From UBA668 sp049424465 (GTDB lineage: Bacteria; Actinomycetota; Acidimicrobiia; Acidimicrobiales; Ilumatobacteraceae): a DNA stretch of 20,479 nucleotides. The notes beneath the pieces are model-generated. The model made no database searches and was not told where the DNA came from. It saw only the letters and a program-made list of their open reading frames with translations. A program made the translations under genes and the position numbers. Positions 14,698 through 20,479 of the stretch are shown piece after piece (positions within the stretch are counted from its first letter, which is position 1; the number at the start of each line of letters is the position of its first letter). The stretch spans positions 1-20,479 of the forward strand of contig JBMSSR010000012.1 in NCBI GenBank assembly GCA_049424465.1, given 5' to 3'.

Positions 14698-15594
14698 TCA
14701 GGCGCTCGGGAACTTCCCGTGCACCCAGACGATGGTGCCGATGTTGATGAGGTCGAGCGACCAGATGAAGTCCATCGCCGGCACGCTCACCCGCACGCAG
14801 CCGTGCGATGCGGGGTAGTTGGGCACGCTGGTCATGCCGTGGATGGCGACGCCGCCCTTGAAGTACTTCGGCCGGTAGATCTTGCCGAGGTCGCCCTCCC
14901 ACCAGCCGTCGCTGCGCTGGCGGTCGACCTGCCACAGCCCGCTCGGTGTGACGGCATCGCCGCGGTACACCTTCCACGGCTGGTTCTCGTCGACGGCCTC
15001 GTACGGCACTTCGCTGCCGGTGGACGTGTTGAAGACCCACGTGGTCATGCCGTCGACGACGAGGAACAGCAGCTGCTTGGTCTTGTCGACCTCGACGAGC
15101 GTGCCGCTGTTGGCCGAGGCACGCCCGCGCTCGGTGATGTCGTGCAGCGCGACAGCGGTGGCCTCGTCGACCTCGCCCGTGGCTGCGATGCCGACGTATT
15201 TCTGGAACGCCATCACGGACTGCGTCGTGGCCTTGCCGTACAGGCCGTCGATGTCGCCGGTCCAGAACCCGAGTGCGGTGAGACGCTCCTGGATCTTCTT
15301 GGTCTCGTCACCGTCGGCGGTGCCGACCGCGACGAGCGGGACCGGGGACGGTCCGATGACCTCGACGTTGGGGGGCAGGGTCGTCGTGGTGGTGGTCGAG
15401 GTGCTGGTGGTGGACGAGGTGCTGGTCGTCGACGTCGCAGGGGTGATGTCGGGAGCGATCGTGTTGTCGGGGGTCACCGTGGTCGTGGCGATCGCCGAGG
15501 GCTGCGCGTTCGAGGTCTGGGCACAGCCGGTGGTGCCGACGAGCACCAGCGCCGCACACGTGGCGGCGAGGACGGTGTGAACGGGGCGGATCAT
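14698..15594 (-). CDS. L,D-transpeptidase lipoprotein with peptidoglycan-binding domain
   Basis: A 298-residue envelope enzyme that would make 3-3 crosslinks in peptidoglycan or attach proteins to it. A lipoprotein signal (MIRPVHTVLA start; LVGTTGC with lipid Cys24) is followed by a Ser/Thr-rich linker (37-74). A PG_binding_1 domain (about 95-152) contains IQERLTALGFWTGDIDGLYG. The YkuD catalytic domain (about 165-298) has His252 in AIHGM and SHGCVRVS with catalytic Cys266. ATG at 15594 was chosen because it gives an ideal signal peptide; a GTG at 15630 would add 12 residues and lies inside the palindrome. Its stop is one base before the lacZ start, so the two are surely co-transcribed. YkuD enzymes are generally resistant to most penicillins. 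Confidence 0.95.
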   Translation of the reverse strand: MIRPVHTVLAATCAALVLVGTTGCAQTSNAQPSAIATTTVTPDNTIAPDITPATSTTSTSSTTSTSTTTTTTLPPNVEVIGPSPVPLVAVGTADGDETKKIQERLTALGFWTGDIDGLYGKATTQSVMAFQKYVGIAATGEVDEATAVALHDITERGRASANSGTLVEVDKTKQLLFLVVDGMTTWVFNTSTGSEVPYEAVDENQPWKVYRGDAVTPSGLWQVDRQRSDGWWEGDLGKIYRPKYFKGGVAIHGMTSVPNYPASHGCVRVSVPAMDFIWSLDLINIGTIVWVHGKFPSA

Positions 15595-15621
15595 GTGGCG
15601 ACCTGGGGGAGGTGACGTCGA

Positions 15622-15640
15622 GCACAACACGGTGTTGTGC
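15622..15640. promoter_or_regulatory. 19-bp perfect palindrome, candidate operator of ldt-lacZ
   Basis: GCACAACAC (15622-15630) and GTGTTGTGC (15632-15640) are exact reverse complements around a single G. The site begins about where transcription from the TAGCCT box would start and runs to about +18. A 1-nt centre makes an RNA hairpin unlikely, so a protein-bound DNA operator, probably for a repressor, is the better reading. Confidence 0.6.
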
Positions 15641-15645
15641 CCGCG

Positions 15646-15651
15646 AGGCTA
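15646..15651 (-). promoter_or_regulatory. -10 box candidate for ldt-lacZ
   Basis: TAGCCT on the minus strand lies in the 67-base gap between the oxygenase stop and the ldt start. It predicts a transcript starting near 15639 and a leader of about 45 nt to the ATG at 15594. The sequence is identical to the pheA hexamer. Any -35 box would fall in the end of the oxygenase gene. Confidence 0.45.
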
Positions 15652-15661
15652 CCGATGCGCC

Positions 15662-16252
15662 TCAACCGAATGTCGGCACCTCGCACCAGATGGTGAGCCC
15701 GTACTTGACACCCCGGCGGAGGCGAGTCGCCTGGTGCGGATGCGTGACGAGCGACGGCCAGACGACAGCCTCACCCACTGTCGTCGACTCGTTGGTGACC
15801 CCCTGTCGGGGGAAGTCGAGCACGGCGCCCTCGTAGCCGTCGTTGAGCTTCACCGACGCGGACACCTGCGCGACGTCGTGGTGCATCCGGAGCTCTTCCT
15901 GCGCGCCGAGCTCGTACTTGATGACGAACGCGTCGCGAAGACCGTGGTAGTCGACGTACGGCCACACCGCGCGCAGCATCGGCCAGATGCGCATCCCGAT
16001 GTCGTTCTCGAGGTGCTCGAACAGGCGCGGGCTGATGACGGCCAGCGAGACCTCATGCCCCGGCACGGGATCGTCGGGCTGCTGCTCGAAGGCGCCGACC
16101 GCCTCGGCGGCGCGGATGACCGTGGTGCAGAACTCGGGGGTCCACAGTGGCAGCACGTACACATCGGTGCCGAGCTCGCGCAGGTCGGTGGCGTTCGAGT
16201 CGGTGGGGATCGCGTCGTCGTAGCGAAGGATGCGGTGCAGGTCGTCGCTCAT
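15662..16252 (-). CDS. 2OG-Fe(II) oxygenase, prolyl/lysyl hydroxylase-like
   Basis: A 196-residue non-heme iron dioxygenase using 2-oxoglutarate and O2. The iron facial triad can be read as His124-x-Asp126 in RMHHDVAQVS and distal His173 in THPHQ. Lys183 (GVKYGLTIW) sits 10 residues later, in the place of the 2-oxoglutarate carboxylate ligand. The pattern FVIKY...HHD...SVKLN...YEG...FPRQ...WPS is close to the C-terminal domain of animal procollagen-lysine hydroxylases and related prolyl 4-hydroxylase folds. The target could be a protein Lys/Pro side chain or a small molecule; sequence does not decide. No signal peptide, so cytoplasmic. ATG at 16252 lies 13 nt after the gluQ stop and lacks a clear Shine-Dalgarno. 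The operon with gluQ may point to a translation-related target, which is inference. Confidence 0.88.
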   Translation of the reverse strand: MSDDLHRILRYDDAIPTDSNATDLRELGTDVYVLPLWTPEFCTTVIRAAEAVGAFEQQPDDPVPGHEVSLAVISPRLFEHLENDIGMRIWPMLRAVWPYVDYHGLRDAFVIKYELGAQEELRMHHDVAQVSASVKLNDGYEGAVLDFPRQGVTNESTTVGEAVVWPSLVTHPHQATRLRRGVKYGLTIWCEVPTFG

Positions 16253-16265
16253 CGACGTGATCGTG

Positions 16266-17186
16266 TCAGAGTCGGTCGAGGTGCGGCTGCCATGGTTGGC
16301 GGGGAATGACCGAGAGGTCGAAGCGGTCGAGCAGGAGGTCGATCGTGACGGACTCGCGCGGCGCGCACAGCCCGAGGCTCGTGCCGAGCATCGCGAGCAC
16401 GCCGCCCGCGGACACACCGCTCGCAGCGAGGTCAGCGAGCGTGACGGCACCGTGACGCTTGGCGAGGCGCGTGCCGTCGGGGCCGAGCACGAGTGGTACG
16501 TGCGCGTAGGTGGGCTCGGGCAGCCCGAGCAACTGCTGCAGGACCCGTTGGCGTGGTGTGCTCGACAGCAGATCGTCGCCGCGCAGCACGTGCGTGATGC
16601 CCTGCGATGCATCGTCGACGACCACCGCCAGGTTGTAGGCGGGGACACCGTCGTTGCGCTCGAGCACGACGTCGTCGGCAGTGCCGGTGTACCTGCCGGC
16701 GACGAGGTCGTCGATCACGACACGCTCGCCGTCCGCCAGCAGCCGGCGCGCGGGCCGTCGCCCACCTGCCACGAGCTCAGCCCGGCGCGCGGTGCTGAGC
16801 GACCGGCACGTCCCCGGGTAGGGCCCGTCCTCACCGTGTGGTGCGCGTGCCGCCTCGCGGATCTCGCGACGGGTGCAGAAGCAGTCGTAGACCCGGCCCT
16901 GCGCGGCGAGTCGGTCGATCGCGGCGCGGTGCAGGTGGAACCGGTCGCTCTGCCGGACGACGGGACCGTCGGGGTGCAGCCCGAGTGCGGCGAGATCGGC
17001 CAGCTGGCTGCGCTCGTGGTCGGCCGAGGCGGTGACCCGGTCGAGGTCCTCCATGCGCACGATCCACTCGCCACCGAGCGACCGCGCCTCGAGCCACGAC
17101 AGCAGCGCGGTGCGCAGGTTGCCGAGGTGGAGCGCCCCGGTGGGCGACGGTGCGAAACGACCGCGGACGGTGACGGGGGACGGCAC
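16266..17186 (-). CDS. gluQ: glutamyl-Q tRNA(Asp) synthetase
   Basis: Ligates glutamate to the queuosine base at position 34 of tRNA(Asp), without using tRNA(Glu). It is a truncated GluRS-like enzyme: 306 residues, catalytic Rossmann core without an anticodon-binding domain. RFAPSPTGALHLGNLRTALL (10-29) includes the HIGH-type HLGN (20-23). The zinc site typical of the family is Cys102, Cys104, Tyr123 and Cys127 (CFC...YPGTC). The KMSKS equivalent is RLAKRHG (240-246). GTG at 17186 is chosen because GAGACT lies 6 nt before it, as in other units here; GTG at 17192 is equally good by length. An upstream in-frame ATG at 17306 gives an Arg-rich, unlikely extension. Queuosine synthesis genes are not in the window. 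Confidence 0.93.
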   Translation of the reverse strand: MPSPVTVRGRFAPSPTGALHLGNLRTALLSWLEARSLGGEWIVRMEDLDRVTASADHERSQLADLAALGLHPDGPVVRQSDRFHLHRAAIDRLAAQGRVYDCFCTRREIREAARAPHGEDGPYPGTCRSLSTARRAELVAGGRRPARRLLADGERVVIDDLVAGRYTGTADDVVLERNDGVPAYNLAVVVDDASQGITHVLRGDDLLSSTPRQRVLQQLLGLPEPTYAHVPLVLGPDGTRLAKRHGAVTLADLAASGVSAGGVLAMLGTSLGLCAPRESVTIDLLLDRFDLSVIPRQPWQPHLDRL

Positions 17187-17192
17187 CGGCAC

Positions 17193-17198
17193 AGTCTC
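17193..17198 (-). promoter_or_regulatory. weak -10 box candidate for gluQ, possibly leaderless
   Basis: GAGACT on the minus strand ends 6 nt before GTG 17186. It keeps the A2 and T6 of the window's hexamer set but has G rather than T/C at position 1, so it is a weaker example. Confidence 0.35.
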
Positions 17199-17338
17199 GC
17201 CGATGCGGTCGTGCGTGATGCGTGGGCCGGCGTCGAGCCATTTCGCCCGTGTCACGGCCGTTCTGCGGTGGCGGGGGGCTCGGCATGGCCGCCGAAGGAT
17301 CCGCACGGTTTCGGCACGGAAGTCTCAAGACGACCGCC

Positions 17339-17393
17339 GTCGGTGCCGATGAACTGATCACGGTCGGCACCGACCGTGGCGCCGCCCGGCGCC
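17339..17393 (+). promoter_or_regulatory. overlapping inverted repeats in leader of the GGDEF gene
   Basis: Three perfect inverted repeats are packed upstream of the Shine-Dalgarno. Repeat 1: GTCGGTGCCGA (17339-17349) with TCGGCACCGAC (17364-17374), 11 bp, 14-nt spacer. Repeat 2: CACGGTCGG (17359-17367) with CCGACCGTG (17370-17378). Repeat 3: GGCGCCG (17378-17384) with CGGCGCC (17387-17393). Repeats 1 and 2 share bases and cannot form together. This could be an RNA switch or attenuator, or operators. No known riboswitch class was recognised, and no c-di-GMP aptamer core was seen. Confidence 0.5.
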
Positions 17394-17396
17394 GAC

Positions 17397-17404
17397 GAGG
17401 AGGA
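17397..17404 (+). promoter_or_regulatory. strong Shine-Dalgarno site deciding the GGDEF start
   Basis: GAGGAGGA ends 3 nt before GTG 17408 (the AGGAGG core ends 4 nt before it). It is the strongest ribosome-binding site in the window and fixes the GTG as start; no in-frame ATG upstream has support. Confidence 0.75.
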
Positions 17405-17407
17405 ATC

Positions 17408-19507
17408 GTGGCCCACACCGACGACACGCCGACCGGCGCATCGATCGATGGTGCCCGCGCGCTCGTCGTCGGGCACACGGCCCCGCCGGCCCCCGACGAG
17501 GACGTCCTGCAGCGCTACGTGCGCCAGCGCGCACTGGCGTCGGTGGCGACCAACCTGATGCCTGCCCCGCTGCTGGTGCTGCCCTTCACGCTGCTGGTGA
17601 GCCGCGTGATGCGCGGCGACCTGCCCGGTGTGCGGTTCGGCTGGTGGGCCCTCGCCGCCGTGGTGACGACCCTGTGCACCCTCCTCGCGCTGTACGGGTA
17701 CCACAAGCGGGGCACCGACGATTCGACCCCGTGGTACGTCAGGACAGCGTTCGCAGCGGCGTTCGCGACGATGGGCGCCGTCTTCGGGATGAGTCCGTGG
17801 GTGGTGGCCGACGGTCGCTTCGAGCTCGTGCTGCTGTTCTTGCTCTTCCCCGCGACCGCGAGCGCAGTGGGGTGCATCCTCACCGCCGGTCGCCGCGATC
17901 TCTACCTGTGGTTCCTCGTGCCGTTGTGCGCGCTGTCGAGCGCGTCGCTGCTGACCACCGACGACGAACGGCTCAAGGGACTCGGCATGCTCGCCGGCTT
18001 CTTCGGCGCCGCGCTCGTGCTGTTGCACCACGTGCTGAGCCGCGGCACGGTCGACGCCATCCGTCTGCAGTGGCGCGCACAAGAACTGGTGAGCGAGCTC
18101 GATCACGAACGGGCCGAGCTGACGACGGTGAACGAACAGCTGGCGGCGACCAACAGTCGGCTCGCCCACCAGGCGACGCACGATCCGCTCACCGGCCTGT
18201 ACAACCGGCGCGGCACGCTCGAGCTGCTCGACCAGATGCTGGCCGCCGCCACCCCCGAACAGCCGCTCGGACTGCTCTTCTGCGACCTCGACCGGTTCAA
18301 GGCGGTCAACGATGCGCTCGGACACCGCGGCGGCGATCGCTTCATCAGCATCATCGCCGACCGGCTGTCGCGCAGTGTCGAGCCGGGGTCGGTCGCGGGC
18401 CGCATGGGTGGTGACGAGTTCGTCGTGGTCATGCCGGGGCACGACCTTCGTGCGTCCGCAGCGATCGCGAACCGTCTCGTCGGGGCGCTCGCCCAGCCCA
18501 TCTACGCAGAGGGTCGTGAGGTGCCGTCGTCGGTGAGCATCGGCCTGGCGGTGGCGCCGGCACACGGCGCGACGGCGAGCGAGCTGCTGCGGCACGCCAA
18601 CGCTGCGCTCTACCGCGCCAAGGCCGGTGGTCGTAACCGGGTCGAGCTGTTCGACGGTGAGATGCAGCGCGAGCTCGTGCACCGGCTCGAGGGCGAACAG
18701 GCGCTGCGCCGGGCGATCGATGACGGCGAGATCGTCGCCTTCTACCAGCCGGAGATCGATGCAGCGAGCGGCCAGCTGGTCGGCGCCGAGCTGCTGGCGC
18801 GGTGGGTGCGCCGTGACGGTCGCGTCGTCGCGGCGACCGACTTCCTCGCCCTCGCGTCCTCGGCCGGGCTGCTCGAACGCATCACCGAGCGGGTCATCGC
18901 CAACGCCCGGCCGCACATCCGTCGGCTCGCGATGCTCGGCCTGCCGGACGGGTTCCGGTTCCGCGTCAACATGGCACCCGAGGCGACCGAGCGCCGGTGG
19001 AGCGACGACCCGATCGACCATGTGCTGCAGGGACTCGACGCGTCACTGGTGACGATCGACGTGCGCGAGAGCGCCGTCGCCGCCGACCTGCCCTCGGCAG
19101 CGGCCAACATCGCGGCGTTCCGTGCGCGCGGTGGCAGGGTGTGCCTCGACGACTTCGCCCGGGGTGTGTCGTCGCTGAGCCTGCTGCGCCGGCTGCCCCT
19201 CGACGAGGTACGGATCGACCGTCTGTCGATCGACTCACTCACCGCTCACCCTGCCGACTGGGCGATTGCCCGCTCGATCATCTCGCTCGTGCGCGAACTG
19301 GGACTCGCCGTCACGGCGGACGGCGTGCAGACCGGCGTGCAGGCAGATGCGCTCGTGGCACTCGGCTGCGTGCGCCAGCAGGGTCACCTGTACGCCGAGG
19401 CACTCCCGGCTTCGGCGTTCGAGGACTTCCTGCTCGAGTGGATGGCGAACCGGTATCTGCGTCGGGCGGCCGACGAACCCCTGTGGGAGCAGGGCGATCT
19501 GACCTAG
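17408..19507 (+). CDS. membrane GGDEF protein with degenerate EAL domain
   Basis: A 699-residue cyclic-di-GMP signalling protein. The N-terminal half has about six hydrophobic helices (about 50-66, 78-97, 112-130, 138-158, 165-181, 192-210), then a linker likely to be coiled coil (219-254). The GGDEF domain (about 256-418) has THDPLTGLYNRRG and the intact GGDEF at 334-338, so diguanylate cyclase activity is expected. The RxxD inhibitory site is absent (EPGS at that place). The EAL domain (about 428-680) is altered: ELL (461-463) for EAL, DVRES (551-555) for EITES, DDFA for DDFG, Arg602 for the catalytic Lys, and ADGVQT (637-642) for AEGVET. Phosphodiesterase activity is therefore doubtful; it may bind c-di-GMP instead. 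Divergent from gluQ. Confidence 0.94.
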   Translation: MAHTDDTPTGASIDGARALVVGHTAPPAPDEDVLQRYVRQRALASVATNLMPAPLLVLPFTLLVSRVMRGDLPGVRFGWWALAAVVTTLCTLLALYGYHKRGTDDSTPWYVRTAFAAAFATMGAVFGMSPWVVADGRFELVLLFLLFPATASAVGCILTAGRRDLYLWFLVPLCALSSASLLTTDDERLKGLGMLAGFFGAALVLLHHVLSRGTVDAIRLQWRAQELVSELDHERAELTTVNEQLAATNSRLAHQATHDPLTGLYNRRGTLELLDQMLAAATPEQPLGLLFCDLDRFKAVNDALGHRGGDRFISIIADRLSRSVEPGSVAGRMGGDEFVVVMPGHDLRASAAIANRLVGALAQPIYAEGREVPSSVSIGLAVAPAHGATASELLRHANAALYRAKAGGRNRVELFDGEMQRELVHRLEGEQALRRAIDDGEIVAFYQPEIDAASGQLVGAELLARWVRRDGRVVAATDFLALASSAGLLERITERVIANARPHIRRLAMLGLPDGFRFRVNMAPEATERRWSDDPIDHVLQGLDASLVTIDVRESAVAADLPSAAANIAAFRARGGRVCLDDFARGVSSLSLLRRLPLDEVRIDRLSIDSLTAHPADWAIARSIISLVRELGLAVTADGVQTGVQADALVALGCVRQQGHLYAEALPASAFEDFLLEWMANRYLRRAADEPLWEQGDLT

Positions 19508-19511
19508 TGTT

Positions 19512-19530
19512 CGCGTACGACCCGTACGCG
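19512..19530 (+). terminator. hairpin just after the GGDEF gene
   Basis: CGCGTACG (19512-19519) and CGTACGCG (19523-19530) pair perfectly around ACC, starting 5 nt after the stop codon. No T-tract follows. It may terminate the transcript or insulate the next gene; the lack of U residues keeps confidence modest. Confidence 0.4.
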
Positions 19531-19568
19531 GGTCCGAGCACTGGCAATCGAGTCGGACCGTGGTCCGA
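19531..19568 (+). repeat. alternating inverted/direct repeats upstream of the zinc-ribbon gene
   Basis: GGTCCGA (19531-19537) recurs at 19562-19568, and TCGGACC (19553-19559) between them can pair with either copy. The first pairing has a 15-nt loop and the second a 2-nt centre, so they exclude each other. It ends 9 nt before the Shine-Dalgarno. Confidence 0.45.
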
Positions 19569-19589
19569 GGGGGCGACAGGAGACCGACG

Positions 19590-20479
19590 ATGTTGTGTCC
19601 GTCGTGCAAGACGACGGTGGAGTCCGGCCACCGCTTCTGTCACGAGTGTGGGGCCGCGCTCAGTGCCACCCCGGCGGTCGCCGACGGCACGCCGACGGCA
19701 CCCCCGCCGCCACCGACTGGTGTCACGCCCACCCTGCCGTCGCCGATTCCGCCGACGATGACGGCCGGCATCGCCGCGCCGCTGTCCGTGCCGCACCTGG
19801 CGCCGGCCCCGACGTTCCAACCGGTGCCCGGGGGCGCCCCGCAGCCGAGTGCCGTGCCGGTCGTCACCCCCACGCCCCCGACGGGGCCGCTGCAGGTCGT
19901 GCCGACCCCCGTCGCCTCGGTGCCGACGGTCCCCCTGCCGGTCGTGGCGCCCGCCGAACTGCCGACCGAGCCGCTGCCCGTCGCCCTCGAGACGATGTCG
20001 GTCGAGCGTGTGCCGGTCGGGAGCCTGCCGGTCGAGACGGTGCCGACCGAGGTGCTCCCGACCACCTCGCCGACGGGGGCTGCACCGATCGATGCGACGC
20101 CCGCGTCGCTGCTGCGTCCGGGTGCCGTCGCCGACGTCGCCCCGATCGGCATCGACTCGCAGGGGAACCCGGTACCGCCGCCACCGCTCACGGTCGGTGA
20201 CCCGATCGTGTCGACGGTCACCGATCAGGTGGCCGTCGTCGAGCAGACGTCGACGACCGGGTGGGACGGTGAGCCGACCGCCGAGCAGCGCGCCGTGCAG
20301 GCCCGCAGCGGCGCGACGCCGCAGATGCCGGTCGTCGCCGCCCACGAGTTCCGCCTGCCCGTCCGGCTCCCCTCGACCATCTCGGCCGCGGCGGCAGGAT
20401 TCCCGTTCCGCACGTTGGCCGCCGACGAAGGCGTCGTGTTCCCCGATCATTTTGATCACGACTGGCGGCCAGGGCGCCG
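19590..20479 (+). CDS. zinc-ribbon protein with long Pro/Val/Thr-rich region (partial)
   Basis: The gene is open to the window end, so 296 residues are visible and the C-terminus is missing. It begins MLCPSCKTTVESGHRFCHEC: Cys3, Cys6, Cys17 and Cys20 form a treble-clef/zinc-ribbon module, which is common at the N-terminus of actinobacterial membrane or regulatory proteins. Residues 25-170 are low-complexity Pro/Thr/Val with repeated units such as VPTVPLPVV, LPTEPLPV, LPVETVPTEVLP. Residues 230-296 look more ordinary. AGGAG (19578-19582) lies 7 nt before the ATG, a strong ribosome-binding site that fixes the start. It follows the GGDEF gene by 82 bases. No function can be assigned. Third-position GC is high, and no stop interrupts the frame, which supports a real gene. 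Confidence 0.85.
   Translation, partial: MLCPSCKTTVESGHRFCHECGAALSATPAVADGTPTAPPPPPTGVTPTLPSPIPPTMTAGIAAPLSVPHLAPAPTFQPVPGGAPQPSAVPVVTPTPPTGPLQVVPTPVASVPTVPLPVVAPAELPTEPLPVALETMSVERVPVGSLPVETVPTEVLPTTSPTGAAPIDATPASLLRPGAVADVAPIGIDSQGNPVPPPPLTVGDPIVSTVTDQVAVVEQTSTTGWDGEPTAEQRAVQARSGATPQMPVVAAHEFRLPVRLPSTISAAAAGFPFRTLAADEGVVFPDHFDHDWRPGR

Noticed and set aside
15622..15640. Treating the 19-bp palindrome as an intrinsic terminator of the oxygenase gene.
   Set aside because: The 1-nt centre makes a strained RNA hairpin, no T-tract follows, and it lies beyond the TAGCCT box at the expected start of the next transcript.
17252..19021. A 589-codon minus-strand frame opposite the GGDEF gene.
   Set aside because: The sense strand encodes intact GGDEF and recognisable EAL motifs; the antisense translation is charged low complexity.
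19311..20459. Minus-strand frames opposite the end of the GGDEF gene and the zinc-ribbon gene, including a Gly/Thr/Val-rich 193-codon frame.
   Set aside because: The plus-strand frame from 19590 has a strong ribosome-binding site and a four-cysteine zinc module; the Gly/Thr/Val repeats on the minus strand are the mirror of Pro/Thr/Val codons.
1..20479. CRISPR arrays, insertion sequences, integrases, toxin-antitoxin pairs or phage genes.
   Set aside because: No regularly spaced repeats, transposase or integrase motifs were seen on either strand; gene content looks like stable chromosome.

Overview
This is a GC-rich (roughly 70%) chromosomal window whose gene content suggests an actinobacterium. 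The Ser/Thr-rich linkers of the lipoproteins, the DUF2510 protein and the mix of SD-led and apparently leaderless genes would fit the Acidimicrobiia (an Ilumatobacter-like lineage). That placement is inference; there is no rRNA here to test it. Coding density is very high. No gene-free stretch exceeds 300 bases: the longest are about 220 bases at 17187-17407, which holds a promoter-like hexamer and a palindromic leader, and the first 247 bases, which hold a tRNA.

Layout. A tRNA-Ser(UGA) (92-177, minus) lies downstream of a minus-strand operon, pheA (prephenate dehydratase) - lipoprotein - alpha/beta hydrolase (2611 to 248). Divergent from pheA are larB and larC (2693-4662), two of the three enzymes that make the nickel-pincer cofactor. 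Convergent with larC is a minus-strand pair, a DsbB-type quinone-linked oxidase and a membrane-anchored thioredoxin-fold protein with a CPHC site (6143 to 4722), probably an extracytoplasmic disulfide-forming couple. Divergent from dsbB is a three-gene operon with 4-bp overlaps: a 3-mercaptopyruvate-type sulfurtransferase, a polytopic membrane protein and an ABC ATPase (6194-9491). A small DUF2510 protein (9554-10033) follows, then a 520-residue protein with an N-terminal metallo-beta-lactamase (CMP-sialate-hydroxylase-like) region and a C-terminal Rieske domain (10136-11698).

The second half begins with a minus-strand block, in transcription order gluQ (glutamyl-queuosine tRNA synthetase), a lysyl-hydroxylase-like 2OG-Fe(II) oxygenase, an L,D-transpeptidase lipoprotein and a 994-residue GH2 beta-galactosidase (17186 to 11712). 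A membrane GGDEF protein with a degenerate EAL domain (17408-19507) and a zinc-ribbon, Pro/Val/Thr-rich protein that runs off the window end (from 19590) complete the plus strand.

Regulation visible in sequence. Five genes that lead transcription units carry a YAnnnT hexamer exactly 6 nt before the start codon, which would put the transcript start on the initiation codon (leaderless mRNA). Several downstream genes instead have Shine-Dalgarno motifs or ATGA overlaps. Two strong operator-like palindromes are present: one of 25 bp just upstream of the -10 of the MBL-Rieske gene, and one of 19 bp just downstream of the -10 of the L,D-transpeptidase/lacZ unit. The leaders of the GGDEF gene and the zinc-ribbon gene contain overlapping, mutually exclusive inverted repeats. 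No mobile element, CRISPR array or prophage signature was seen. The least ordinary items are the MBL-Rieske protein with reversed domain order, the palindrome-controlled ldt-lacZ unit, and the leaderless promoter set.
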